DNA of 64,000 nucleotides from NCBI GenBank assembly GCA_943788645.1, contig CALSRC010000017.1, positions 1-64,000 on the forward strand. Reading direction: 5' to 3'. This stretch comes from UA16 sp002292325 (GTDB lineage Bacteria; Bacteroidota; Bacteroidia; Flavobacteriales_D; Sanyastnellaceae). A program made the position numbers and the translations under genes. The notes beneath the pieces are model-generated. The model was given only the letters and a program-made list of their open reading frames with translations, ran no database searches and was not told where the DNA came from. Numbering within the stretch: position 1 is the first letter of the stretch; every line of letters starts with the position of its first letter. Below are positions 16,647-25,021 of the stretch, in pieces.

Positions 16647-17067
16647 CCTCATCGTATCCGTTTCCAACGGCTTCAAATCCCAATCGATTATAAAAACCAA
16701 TGAGGTACTGCTGAGCCGAAATACGGATGCCCTGGCCTGGCCACTGCCTCACGCAGCATCGAATGGCACGCTCCATCAATTCAACACCCAATCCAGTTGA
16801 ACGGGACGCTTTATCGATGGCAACGCGTCCAATGCTTGGCTCCGCGTAAGAAACGCCTGGTGGAACCAATCGGACCACAGCCCGTGCCGGTTGACCATCC
16901 AAAGCCTCCGATTCCAATGCACCAAGGTGAATTGACTTCACGTCCTTGTCGTCCAAGTCCGGGTATACACAATCCTGCTCCACCACAAAAACTTCCGACC
17001 GCAGTCGCAAGGCAGCAAACATCTCCATCGGGGTCATATCTCCCCACGTCTTCTCAAACCAAAGCAC
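16555..17067 (-). CDS. ElaA-like GNAT N-acetyltransferase
   Basis: 170 residues from a GTG at 17067. ElaA-family traits are LRLRSEVFVVEQDCVYPDLDD near the N terminus and the GNAT core VGRVAIDKASRSTGLGVELM (V/I-G-R-V-A ... R-x-x-G-x-G, acetyl-CoA pyrophosphate loop), then ISAQQYLIGFYNRLGFEAVG and DEDGIPHIQMYL, all typical of ElaA. The substrate is unknown. A longer frame starts at a GTG at 17124, but that would leave only 2 bp to the divergent ABC-F start, so I prefer 17067. It overlaps the DinB-like gene and seems to head the operon that continues into GT2 and the ligase. Confidence 0.8.
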   Translation of the reverse strand: MLWFEKTWGDMTPMEMFAALRLRSEVFVVEQDCVYPDLDDKDVKSIHLGALESEALDGQPARAVVRLVPPGVSYAEPSIGRVAIDKASRSTGLGVELMERAIRCCVRQWPGQGIRISAQQYLIGFYNRLGFEAVGNGYDEDGIPHIQMYLAPRGVSYWQLEWSKARQSFL

Positions 17068-17113
17068 GGCGCAATTTACAATGGGAAAGCCCCGAATTCC
17101 AGCACGCTGCGCG

Positions 17114-17121
17114 TACTTTCG
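17114..17121 (+). promoter_or_regulatory. -7 box of the ABC-F gene
   Basis: TACTTTCG fits TAnnTTCG and ends 5 nt before the ATG at 17127, which supports that start over longer frames. No clear -33 TTG. Confidence 0.5.
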
Positions 17122-17126
17122 CACCC

Positions 17127-19022
17127 ATGTCAGTCATTAATGTTTTTTCTGCTGAAAACTTGAGCAAACGCTTCGGCGATCGGCTTCTATTTGAAGACCT
17201 GACTTTTGGTCTCTCACTGGGGCAAAAAACAGCCATTGTTGCAAAAAATGGCACGGGAAAAACAACCTTACTCAATGGAATATGCGGCGTTGAACCGCTG
17301 GATTCAGGGCGCATTAGCATGGACTCCAGCATTCGATGGAGCTATTTACAACAAGCCCCATCTTTCGAACCAGAGGAAGACATTATGGACCACTTGTACG
17401 CAAGTGATATGGCCGCAGTTCAGGCTATGCGCTTGTACGCATCTGCATTAGAGTCAGGACAAGATGAAGCCCAAATGCAAGCTGCCTACGAACAAATGGA
17501 CCTCCACAATGGATGGGACTTTGAGGCCCGCGCCAAGGAAATTCTTGGGAAACTCAATCTGCATGATTTGACACGCAAGATGGCCTCGTTGAGCGGCGGA
17601 GAAAGACGGCGCATCGCTTTGGCTCGTGTGCTCATTGAGGAACCCGATGTTCTCTTTCTTGACGAGCCAACAAACCACTTGGATTTGGACATGATCCAAT
17701 GGCTTGAGCGGCATTTGGTCCAATCCAAGATGACCTTGCTGATGATCACTCACGATCGTTATTTCCTCGAAAATGTATGCGATACCATTCTGGAATTGGA
17801 CGATCAATCCCTTTTCAAATACAAAGGCAATTACAGTTACTACCTCGAAAAGCGCGAAGAACGCAAGGAAAATGCTTTGGCGAACCGAGGAAAAGCACGC
17901 GGCGCATTTAAACGTGAATTGGAGTGGATGCGCTCCACCCCTTCTGCACGGACGGGAAAGTCTAAATCCCGCATTGAACGATTCTACGAAATCAAAAGTG
18001 CGGCAAAAAAAAGGTTGGAAGAAGACCCCTTGACCTTACGTCTCAATCCACACCGGCTGGGCGGAAAGATTGTCGAGCTCCACAAAGTCGCGCATCAATT
18101 TGGTGACCGCGTATTATTTGAAGGACTCTCCCACCATTTTAAGCGGGCAGAACGCATTGGCATCGTCGGCGCCAATGGATCGGGCAAATCCACCTTACTC
18201 GATGTCATTACCCAAAAAACTTCCCCTTCCCGTGGCAAAGCAGTTCTCGGAGAAACGGTCGTATTTGGGCATTATCATCAATCAGGAGCCGAATTTCCAG
18301 ATGGCCAGCGCATCATCGAAGCCGTGTATGATATTGCCGAATTCATGCCTTTGGAAAAAGGTCAAAAAATAACCGCCGCTGCATTACTCGAGCGTTTTTT
18401 ATTCCCCCGTTCGACGCATCACCAGCTGATCTCTTCATTGAGTGGTGGAGAGCGAAAGCGATTGCATTTGCTGCAAGTCATCATGGCCAATCCAAACTTT
18501 TTGATTTTGGATGAGCCCACCAATGACTTGGACATTTATACATTGCAGATTCTCGAAGAATTCCTCATGGATTTTCCAGGATGTCTCATTATCGTGAGCC
18601 ATGATCGCTATTTCATGGACCGATTGGTGGAGCATGTTTGGGTGCTAGGGCATTCCCCTGAAGTCCGATTTTTTCCTGGAAATTATACGCAATATCGTTT
18701 GGCTCTCAACGAACAACTCAAGGAATCCGAGAAGAGGACAAGGACCACCGTTGAACCGATTGAATCAACTGATCACGTCAACTCCACAGCAAGCAAAAAC
18801 GACTATTCCCAGCGTCTTTCCTACAAGGAGAAATTCGAATTTGAAGAACTTGAAAGTAAAATAGATGCCCTTGAAACCCGGAAATCGGAGCTCACAGAAC
18901 AACTGTACTCCATTCAAGACTCGGAGCAGTTGCAGTCCATCGGCCATGAATTAAATGAAGTAACCACCGGTTTGGAAGAAGCTGAAAACCGCTGGCTTGA
19001 GCTGTCTGAAAGGGCTGGCTAA
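17127..19022 (+). CDS. ABC-F family ATPase (Uup-like)
   Basis: 631 residues, two ABC domains and no membrane segments. Walker A sites are KNGTGKTTLL (about residue 41) and GANGSGKSTLL (about 348); signatures are LSGGERRRIALARVL and LSGGERKRLHLLQVI; Walker B sites are VLFLDEPTNHLDLD and FLILDEPTNDLDIY. Between them is the ABC-F linker with KYKGNYSYYLEKREERKE. Residues ~560-631 form a coiled coil (SYKEKFEFEELESKIDALE) like the DNA- or ribosome-binding C-terminal domain of Uup. ABC-F proteins act on ribosomes, and Uup is also linked to replication and excision of transposons. The ATG at 17127 fits both homology and the -7 box. It converges on paaE. Confidence 0.93.
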   Translation: MSVINVFSAENLSKRFGDRLLFEDLTFGLSLGQKTAIVAKNGTGKTTLLNGICGVEPLDSGRISMDSSIRWSYLQQAPSFEPEEDIMDHLYASDMAAVQAMRLYASALESGQDEAQMQAAYEQMDLHNGWDFEARAKEILGKLNLHDLTRKMASLSGGERRRIALARVLIEEPDVLFLDEPTNHLDLDMIQWLERHLVQSKMTLLMITHDRYFLENVCDTILELDDQSLFKYKGNYSYYLEKREERKENALANRGKARGAFKRELEWMRSTPSARTGKSKSRIERFYEIKSAAKKRLEEDPLTLRLNPHRLGGKIVELHKVAHQFGDRVLFEGLSHHFKRAERIGIVGANGSGKSTLLDVITQKTSPSRGKAVLGETVVFGHYHQSGAEFPDGQRIIEAVYDIAEFMPLEKGQKITAAALLERFLFPRSTHHQLISSLSGGERKRLHLLQVIMANPNFLILDEPTNDLDIYTLQILEEFLMDFPGCLIIVSHDRYFMDRLVEHVWVLGHSPEVRFFPGNYTQYRLALNEQLKESEKRTRTTVEPIESTDHVNSTASKNDYSQRLSYKEKFEFEELESKIDALETRKSELTEQLYSIQDSEQLQSIGHELNEVTTGLEEAENRWLELSERAG

Positions 19023-19036
19023 TTGATTTGCTTGCA

Positions 19037-20119
19037 CTACTGCTGGTCAAAATCAACCGTAAACGGACCTTCTCCGGTCAACTTCGCTTGACATGTCAGC
19101 ACAAACCCCGCTTCAGTTTCATCGGGTTCTAACGCATAATTGACCTCCATTTCAGCCGTGCCTTGAACAAGTTTGGCCCTGCACGTGCAGCAAACCCCAC
19201 CTAAGCAGCTGTAGGGTGCGTCGAGTCCAGCATCCAAAGCCGCATCCATGATCGCCTTGCCCGGCGGTACTTGAACCACGGTGGTCACACCGTCCATTAC
19301 AATGGAGAGTCGCTTTCCACTTTGATCGTTGGCCTCTGCCTTGGTCTTTGTTGTTTCTGGCTTGACCGGGGGCTTTCCGGAAGTGAACAGTTCGAATTTG
19401 ACCGCTTCAGAATTCATGCCCGCTCCTTCCAATGCTGATTTACATGCCCAAATCATCTCCTCAGGCCCGCACAAGTAGGCAGATTCTACCCGGTCCACAT
19501 CAACCCACTCGCTGGCGAGGATGGCTTTGCATCGGTCTTCATCGAGCCGGCCATTGAACAATTCAATATCCTGTGGCTCGCGGGTAAGAATGTGAAACAG
19601 TCGGAACCGATCGAGGTATACGTCTTTTAATTCCTGCAAAGACTCTCGAAAAATGATACTCGCTGTATCTCGATTGACGTAAAACAAGGTGAACTGGCTA
19701 TTCGGTTCTTCCTTTAACACTTGCTTAATCTGGCTTAAAATGGGCGTAATGCCTGAACCAGCAGCGAAGGCAAGAAATTCACGGGTTTGATGCGCATCAG
19801 TCTTCAACACAAACTTCCCATTGGGTGTCATGACACGCAACGCATCACCGGCTTGCAACGATTGATTCGCCCACGTACTAAATACGCCGTTTTCTACTTG
19901 TTTAATGGCGACGCGAAGCTCATTTTCGCAGGGAGCACTGCAAAGTGAGTAACTGCGTCTTACCGTCTCTCCACCAATCTCTGCCTCCATGGTCAAGTAC
20001 TGACCCGCATGGTAGGAAAAATCCTGTACCATCGACTCTGGCAAGCTTAGGCTAACCGAAACGCATCCTTCTGTTTCTCTCCGAACCTCTGAAACACGCA
20101 ACGTATAAAATTCATTCAT
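19037..20119 (-). CDS. paaE: Phenylacetyl-CoA epoxidase reductase subunit
   Basis: 360 residues. An N-terminal ferredoxin-NADP reductase-type module (FAD site RRSYSLCSAP near residue 48, NAD(P) site AAGSGITPILSQIK near residue 115, CGPEEM near residue 220) is followed by a plant-type 2Fe-2S domain, with cysteines in PYSCLGGVCCTCRAKL and VLTCQAKL. PaaE passes electrons from NADPH to the PaaA diiron centre in the 1,2-epoxidase that starts aerobic phenylacetate breakdown. It is encoded divergently from paaABCD across 77 bp, whereas in E. coli it is the last gene of one paaABCDE run. An exact -7 box ends 4 nt before its ATG. Confidence 0.94.
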   Translation of the reverse strand: MNEFYTLRVSEVRRETEGCVSVSLSLPESMVQDFSYHAGQYLTMEAEIGGETVRRSYSLCSAPCENELRVAIKQVENGVFSTWANQSLQAGDALRVMTPNGKFVLKTDAHQTREFLAFAAGSGITPILSQIKQVLKEEPNSQFTLFYVNRDTASIIFRESLQELKDVYLDRFRLFHILTREPQDIELFNGRLDEDRCKAILASEWVDVDRVESAYLCGPEEMIWACKSALEGAGMNSEAVKFELFTSGKPPVKPETTKTKAEANDQSGKRLSIVMDGVTTVVQVPPGKAIMDAALDAGLDAPYSCLGGVCCTCRAKLVQGTAEMEVNYALEPDETEAGFVLTCQAKLTGEGPFTVDFDQQ

Positions 20120-20123
20120 GCCG

Positions 20124-20150
20124 CAAAAATACTCGACAAAATTTGATCAA
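20124..20150 (-). promoter_or_regulatory. Promoter of paaE
   Basis: On the minus strand TTG (20150-20148), 16 nt, TATTTTTG (20131-20124), then 4 nt and the ATG. This fits the Bacteroidota TTG / TAnnTTTG pattern, with a slightly short spacer. Confidence 0.6.
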
Positions 20151-20172
20151 AACCATTGGGCCTCGAGGTTGT

Positions 20173-20180
20173 TATCTTTG
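20173..20180 (+). promoter_or_regulatory. -7 box of paaABCD
   Basis: TATCTTTG is an exact TAnnTTTG, 16 nt before the paaA ATG at 20197. A TTTG at 20142-20145 is 27 nt upstream, longer than usual, so the -33 element is unclear. Confidence 0.6.
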
Positions 20181-20196
20181 CAATAAATATCCGCAC

Positions 20197-21153
20197 ATGT
20201 CACACGAAATGGACTTGACAAAACGGTTCGACGCCTACATCGCTTCTGAACAAAAGATCGAAGCGAAAGATTGGATGCCCGATGCTTATCGCAAAACGCT
20301 GATTCGTCAAATCAGTCAGCACGCACACAGTGAGATCATTGGGATGTTGCCCGAGGGCAATTGGATTACCCGGGCACCGAGCTTAAAACGAAAATCCATT
20401 TTACTCGCAAAGGTGCAGGATGAAGCCGGACACGGACTTTACTTATACTCCGCTGCAGAAACTTTGGGCGTAAATCGCGAGGAACTGTTGGATGCTCTTC
20501 ATGAAGGCAAAGCGAAATATTCAAGCATATTCAATTACCCTACACTGTCCTGGGCGGACATGGGTGCCGTAGGTTGGTTGGTGGATGGTGCGGCCATTAT
20601 GAATCAAGTCCCCTTGTGTAAATGCAGCTACGGTCCATATGCCCGAGCCATGGTCCGGGTTTGCAAAGAGGAAAGTTTTCATCAACGCCAAGGCTTTTCC
20701 ATCATGATGAACCTTTGCAACGGGACACCTGAGCAAAAGGAAATGGCCCAAGATTCTTTGAATCGTTGGTGGTGGCCTTCTTTGATGATGTTTGGCCCAA
20801 GTGACGATGCATCCAAGCACAGCGACCAGTCCATGAAGTGGAAAATCAAACGATTCAGCAACGATGAACTGCGTCAACGTTTTGTGGACATGACCATTCC
20901 ACAAGCGGAATTGCTTGGGCTCACCGTGCCCGACCCTGATTTAAGCTGGAACGAGCAAACGGGCCATTATGATTTTGGCCCCATCGATTGGAGTGAGTTG
21001 CAGCGCGTCATTGCTGGAGATGGTCCGTGCAACAGGGAACGACTCGAAACACGGGTCAAAGCGCATAATGAAGGTGCTTGGGTACGCGACGCCGCGGCGG
21101 CATATGCGGCAAAACGCGCGAAACGAACGTCGGATCAATCTAACGCAGCATGA
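20197..21153 (+). CDS. paaA: Phenylacetyl-CoA epoxidase catalytic subunit
   Basis: 318 residues from the ATG at 20197 (a longer frame from 20143 starts upstream of the promoter box and is rejected). It is the diiron ferritin-like oxygenase that epoxidises the ring of phenylacetyl-CoA. Visible ligand motifs are QDEAGHGLYLYSAAE (ExxH, residue ~75) and CKEESFHQRQGF (second ExxH-type pair, residue ~157). The substrate-facing stretch WLVDGAAIMNQVPLCKCSYGPYARAMVRV is typical. It is the first gene of paaABCD and its stop overlaps paaB by 4 bp (ATGA). Confidence 0.96.
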   Translation: MSHEMDLTKRFDAYIASEQKIEAKDWMPDAYRKTLIRQISQHAHSEIIGMLPEGNWITRAPSLKRKSILLAKVQDEAGHGLYLYSAAETLGVNREELLDALHEGKAKYSSIFNYPTLSWADMGAVGWLVDGAAIMNQVPLCKCSYGPYARAMVRVCKEESFHQRQGFSIMMNLCNGTPEQKEMAQDSLNRWWWPSLMMFGPSDDASKHSDQSMKWKIKRFSNDELRQRFVDMTIPQAELLGLTVPDPDLSWNEQTGHYDFGPIDWSELQRVIAGDGPCNRERLETRVKAHNEGAWVRDAAAAYAAKRAKRTSDQSNAA

Positions 21154-21443
21154 GTGCAAAAAAATCAGATTGGCCCCTTTGGGAGATCTTCGTTCGAAGC
21201 CGTCAAGGGCTGAGCCACAAGCACGTTGGAAGTTTGCATGCTGCGGACGCTCAGATGGCCATGGACAATGCACGTGATGTCTACACCCGCCGCCAAGAAG
21301 GAACAAGTATTTGGGCCGTTCGAGCCGAGGACATCACCGCTTCTTCTCCATCGGATAAGGACATGCTTTTCGACCCTGCAAATGATAAAGTTTACAGGCA
21401 CCCCACTTTTTATGAGTTGCCCGATGAAGTGAAAAATATGTAA
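21150..21443 (+). CDS. paaB: Phenylacetyl-CoA epoxidase subunit PaaB
   Basis: 97 residues. Small subunit of the PaaABCE epoxidase; it bridges PaaAC dimers in the complex. LWEIFVRSRQGLSHKHVGSL and IWAVRAEDITAS followed by the C-terminal YRHPTFYELPDEVKNM are diagnostic. Both ends overlap neighbours (ATGA with paaA, one base with paaC), so translation is coupled. Confidence 0.95.
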   Translation: MSAKKSDWPLWEIFVRSRQGLSHKHVGSLHAADAQMAMDNARDVYTRRQEGTSIWAVRAEDITASSPSDKDMLFDPANDKVYRHPTFYELPDEVKNM

Positions 21444-22198
21444 TGGAGAATCATCTGCATGCCGGTTTGTTGCGGTTGGGCGACGATGCACTCATTCTGG
21501 CCCAAAGACTGGGTGAATGGTGTGGACACGGCCCCGCGCTGGAAGAAGACATTGCGCTATCCAATGTTGCTTTAGACTTGTTAGGCCAAGCTCGCGCATT
21601 TCTCACTTTAGCTGGTGAACGGGAAGGAAATGGACGGGACGAAGATGCACTCGCCTACTTTCGAACGGACCGTGAATTTACCAACGCTTTGCTTGTTGAG
21701 CTTCCCAATGGAGATTTTGGAGATACCATCATGCGACAATGTCTCTTTGACCAATTCGCACTCTTGCGGTATGAAGCGCTGTCCGCGCAATCCATCGACA
21801 AAGAAGTCTCTGCTATCGCTGCCAAAGCTGTCAAAGAGGTCCGTTATCATGCTGAACATTCTTCCCAATGGGTCATACGATTGGGAGATGGAACATCGGA
21901 GAGTCATCATCGGATTCAAAAGAGCCTGAATAGACTTTGGTCGTACACAGGAGAGCTCTTTGCTGACGATGCTGTTACCGAGTCCTTAGCCGCTGATGGA
22001 CTTATGCCACTTCTTGCCAATTTGCAAAAGCCCTGGCAAGAAGCAATGAATCAAATACTTCTTGAAGCTACTCTGGTGATGCCCGAAAACAGCGGTACAC
22101 AAACAGGTGGCCGGTCCGGCTTGCACACGGAACACCTCTCGTATTTACTCGCTGAAATGCAGGTTTTGCCCCGTACCTATCCAGGAGCCCAATGGTAG
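21443..22198 (+). CDS. paaC: Phenylacetyl-CoA epoxidase structural subunit PaaC
   Basis: 251 residues. Ferritin-like fold subunit that pairs with PaaA but lacks a full metal site. Motifs: LRLGDDALILAQRLGEWCGHGP, EEDIALSNVALDLLGQARAF, EVRYHAEHSSQWVIRLGDGT, and the C-terminal RSGLHTEHLSYLLAEMQVLP followed by RTYPGAQW. Start and stop overlap paaB and paaD. Confidence 0.95.
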   Translation: MENHLHAGLLRLGDDALILAQRLGEWCGHGPALEEDIALSNVALDLLGQARAFLTLAGEREGNGRDEDALAYFRTDREFTNALLVELPNGDFGDTIMRQCLFDQFALLRYEALSAQSIDKEVSAIAAKAVKEVRYHAEHSSQWVIRLGDGTSESHHRIQKSLNRLWSYTGELFADDAVTESLAADGLMPLLANLQKPWQEAMNQILLEATLVMPENSGTQTGGRSGLHTEHLSYLLAEMQVLPRTYPGAQW

Positions 22199-22683
22199 AG
22201 GAACGGTTAAGCCGCATACAAGCATGCCTGTCGAATGTCCAGGACCCTGAACTTCCATTTCTAAGCATAACAGAATTGGGCATGATCCGTGGATGTGAAA
22301 TCGATCAAAACGGTACGGCTGTCATCCTGCTCACACCGACCTATTCTGGTTGTCCTGCAACAGATGCGATCCAAGATGACATCAGTGAAGCTGTATCCGA
22401 GTTTGAAACCAATTTTCGTGTCAAACTGGTACATTCACCGGCCTGGACCACCGACTGGATCGATAACGACACACGTGAAAAAATGAGGCGACACGGAATT
22501 GCACCACCTGATGGAAATAGCGCCGACAAAGCATTCTTACTCGGCAAGGAGCGAAAAGTTTCCTGTCCGCGCTGCCGCAGTGCGAACACAAAAATGATCA
22601 GTGCCTTTGGATCGACGGCATGTAAAGCTCATTTTCAATGTGAATCGTGCCTGGAGCCGTTCGATCACTTCAAATGCATTTAA
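22192..22683 (+). CDS. paaD: Phenylacetate degradation protein PaaD (MIP18 family)
   Basis: 163 residues. PaaD belongs to the MIP18/SufT-like iron-sulfur assembly family and is needed for an active epoxidase, probably for maturing the clusters. The N-terminal domain has DPELPFLSITELGMIRGCEI and LTPTYSGCPATDAI with the conserved Cys. The C-terminal ribbon has CPRCRSANTKMISAFGSTAC and CESCLEPFDHFKCI, two CxxC pairs that probably bind Zn or Fe-S. It overlaps paaC by 7 bp. No further paa genes (ring hydrolysis, CoA ligase) follow in the window. Confidence 0.94.
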   Translation: MVEERLSRIQACLSNVQDPELPFLSITELGMIRGCEIDQNGTAVILLTPTYSGCPATDAIQDDISEAVSEFETNFRVKLVHSPAWTTDWIDNDTREKMRRHGIAPPDGNSADKAFLLGKERKVSCPRCRSANTKMISAFGSTACKAHFQCESCLEPFDHFKCI

Positions 22684-22738
22684 GCCACTCTTCCCCTCAC
22701 CCCTGCAACCTTCTCGGAGTGCTTGCGTAAGGTGAATC

Positions 22739-23221
22739 ATGCTATTTGTACATACCACAAACGACTCACTCACTCCAAGCGCTTCACGCACCAGCTCGCT
22801 TCGTTCAGCGGCGAATGTTTTGTGGGTGTGGCTTATTCATGGGGGGATCGATCCAACGTTTCACAAAGCGGCCCAAATCCTCTACGCCAAGGAGCTCAAA
22901 AACCAGAAAAACGCGTGGGAAGCATACAAATTTGCCCCAAACCCCCAAACATTTTCTGCCAAATCTGCCTTGCTCTTCGCCCTGCGAACACGAAGGTTGA
23001 TCAAATTCACAGAATACCACGCTGAAGAATTAAATGATCGACATACCCAGCTGTTGCAGGACCTTTATCTGCGTATTCAAGCCATCAAAAAAGTGCGAAA
23101 AGCCCTATTCATTTCCAAACTCCCGTGGCGTTTTAAACAGGGCACACAAGATTTAAAGGAGATACACAGCTTTCGTTTACTGGGCGAACTTCGGCATGAA
23201 AACTTGAAACGTTGCGCTTAA
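22739..23221 (+). CDS. Hypothetical protein, 160 residues
   Basis: I do not recognise it. The first ~35 residues (MLFVHTTNDSLTPSASRTSS) look unlike a normal N terminus, while residues ~45-160 are basic and helix-prone (KELKNQKNAWEAYKFAPNPQ, then LLQDLYLRIQAIKKVRKALF). The real start may be further in. No signal peptide or membrane segment is certain. It lies 55 bp after paaD on the same strand and ends 30 bp before the convergent ABC exporter gene. It may be a small real gene or a decayed one. Confidence 0.4.
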   Translation: MLFVHTTNDSLTPSASRTSSLRSAANVLWVWLIHGGIDPTFHKAAQILYAKELKNQKNAWEAYKFAPNPQTFSAKSALLFALRTRRLIKFTEYHAEELNDRHTQLLQDLYLRIQAIKKVRKALFISKLPWRFKQGTQDLKEIHSFRLLGELRHENLKRCA

Positions 23222-23251
23222 TGACGGAGCAACTCGAAGCAATTCGGCCAA

Positions 23252-25021
23252 TCACTCGATTTCGTCATGTTGAGACTGACTCAATTCGCGGTACAGGCCG
23301 TCAACGGCGACCAGCGATTCGTGGGAACCGGACTGAACAATTCGCCCCTCATCCATGACTAAGATCCGTTTCGCGTTGCGAATCGTGGACAATCGATGGG
23401 CAACCAACAAAGACGTCCTACCTTCTGTGATACGTGCAGTGGCCCGCTGAATCAGCAACTCGCTCTCTGAGTCTATACTCGAGGTCGCCTCATCCAAAAC
23501 AAGGATGGTTGGTGAAACCACGTATGCTCGCATGAAGGCGATCAATTGACGTTGGCCGACGGATAACATCGCGCCCCGCTCTCGCACATTCTGATTCCAA
23601 CCTTCTGGCAGCTGTCGAATAAACTCATCCGCACCAACCGCAGTGGCTGCCGCCTCCAAAGTGGACTCCACAACATCCTTGTCATATAGCGTAACATTAT
23701 TGCGCAAGCTGTCAGAGAACAAAAACACATCCTGTAAAACGATCCCAATGTGTTTTCTCAAACTTTCAAGAGGAATCGAAGAGATGTCCCTTCCGTCAAT
23801 CCGAATGGTACCTCGTTGATTCTCATAAAACCGACTCAAAAGATTAATGATGGTCGATTTCCCAGCTCCTGTTGGGCCTACAAAAGCAATGGTTTCTCCA
23901 GGTCTGATGTGAAAGGACACGTCCCTCAAGACCCACTCCTCACCCTGATAAGCAAACCAGACTCCGTCAAATTCAATTTCACCTTGACAATGCTCAAATG
24001 GAGTGGTCGCCGAATCCTGAATTCGATCGTCTTTGGCCAAGAGTTTGAAAACACGGTCTGAATTGACAATGCCCATCTGCAATACATTGAACCGATCAGC
24101 CAGCTGACGGATTGGGCGGTACAACATAAAAACATACAGAATGAATTGGAGCAAAATACCCAATGTCATCCGCTCAACAAGGACGTCCTGCATTCCCCAC
24201 CAAAGCAATAGACCAATGCTCGTGGCAGAAAATAATTCAACCAGTGGAAAAAACACGCTGAAAGCCCACACTGACCGAATATTGGCGTCTCTGTGCGTCG
24301 CATTGATTTTCTCAAATTCGCGAGCCTCGTTTCGCTCACGTCCAAATACCTGAACAATGTGCATGCCTGTTACATGTTCTTGAACAAACTCATTCATCCT
24401 AGAAACTTGGTTGCGGACGTCCACAAACGCTTTTTTGATGACCTTTTGAAAAATCCGGGTAGCGAGAAGTAAAAGCGGAATGGGAATGAGAACAATTAAG
24501 GTGAGCTGCCAGTCGACCCACAACATGGTTCCTATGACGACCAGCAAGGCCAATAAATCACCTATGGCGTTGAGAATCCCATTCGAAAAAACATCGGCTA
24601 TGCCATCCACATCACTGACGTGTCGGGTTACGAGGGTTCCTACAGGAGTTTGATCAAAATAGCGCAATCGGAAACGAGCAATGTGACGAAATAATTTAGA
24701 TCGGAGATCCAAACTCACCGATTGAGCCACCCAATTCGCCAAATACGTGACGCGAAATTGTAAGAGAGCCTCGATGATGAGCATGGAGATGACCCCCAGG
24801 AAAACCTTTAGAAGCAAATCAGCATCACTTTGAGGAATCGCATCATCCACAGCAATTCGAATCAACGCAGGTCGAATCCAAACCAAACTAGACAGCACCA
24901 GTACCAATGCACCGGTCAAGATAAACCGAGCCCGGTATGGCCGAACCTGTTCCAAAATTTTGCGCAAGGTCGCGCCATCAAAAATCCTACCGGTTACATC
25001 CTTTTTTGACTCAGTTGGCAT
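23252..25021 (-). CDS. MsbA-type ABC exporter (fused permease and ATPase)
   Basis: 589 residues. N-terminal six-helix exporter domain (about 30-310) with typical coupling-helix sequence, then an ATPase: GPTGAGKSTIINLL Walker A (about residue 380), Q-loop IGIVLQDVFLFSDSL, signature LSVGQRQLIAFMRA (V in place of the second G of LSGGQ, as in some half-size multidrug exporters), Walker B ILVLDEATSSID and the H-loop VAHRLSTI. It works as a dimer in the inner membrane and exports lipids or drugs. Its ATG overlaps the truA stop by 11 bp and lies downstream of a serine-palmitoyltransferase-like gene, so lipid export is a reasonable but unproven guess. Confidence 0.92.
   Translation of the reverse strand: MPTESKKDVTGRIFDGATLRKILEQVRPYRARFILTGALVLVLSSLVWIRPALIRIAVDDAIPQSDADLLLKVFLGVISMLIIEALLQFRVTYLANWVAQSVSLDLRSKLFRHIARFRLRYFDQTPVGTLVTRHVSDVDGIADVFSNGILNAIGDLLALLVVIGTMLWVDWQLTLIVLIPIPLLLLATRIFQKVIKKAFVDVRNQVSRMNEFVQEHVTGMHIVQVFGRERNEAREFEKINATHRDANIRSVWAFSVFFPLVELFSATSIGLLLWWGMQDVLVERMTLGILLQFILYVFMLYRPIRQLADRFNVLQMGIVNSDRVFKLLAKDDRIQDSATTPFEHCQGEIEFDGVWFAYQGEEWVLRDVSFHIRPGETIAFVGPTGAGKSTIINLLSRFYENQRGTIRIDGRDISSIPLESLRKHIGIVLQDVFLFSDSLRNNVTLYDKDVVESTLEAAATAVGADEFIRQLPEGWNQNVRERGAMLSVGQRQLIAFMRAYVVSPTILVLDEATSSIDSESELLIQRATARITEGRTSLLVAHRLSTIRNAKRILVMDEGRIVQSGSHESLVAVDGLYRELSQSQHDEIE

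Noticed and set aside
16797..17126. Longer N terminus for the ABC-F protein
   Set aside because: It runs antisense through the acetyltransferase gene, has a Pro/Ser/Arg-rich unnatural sequence, and lies upstream of the promoter box at 17114.
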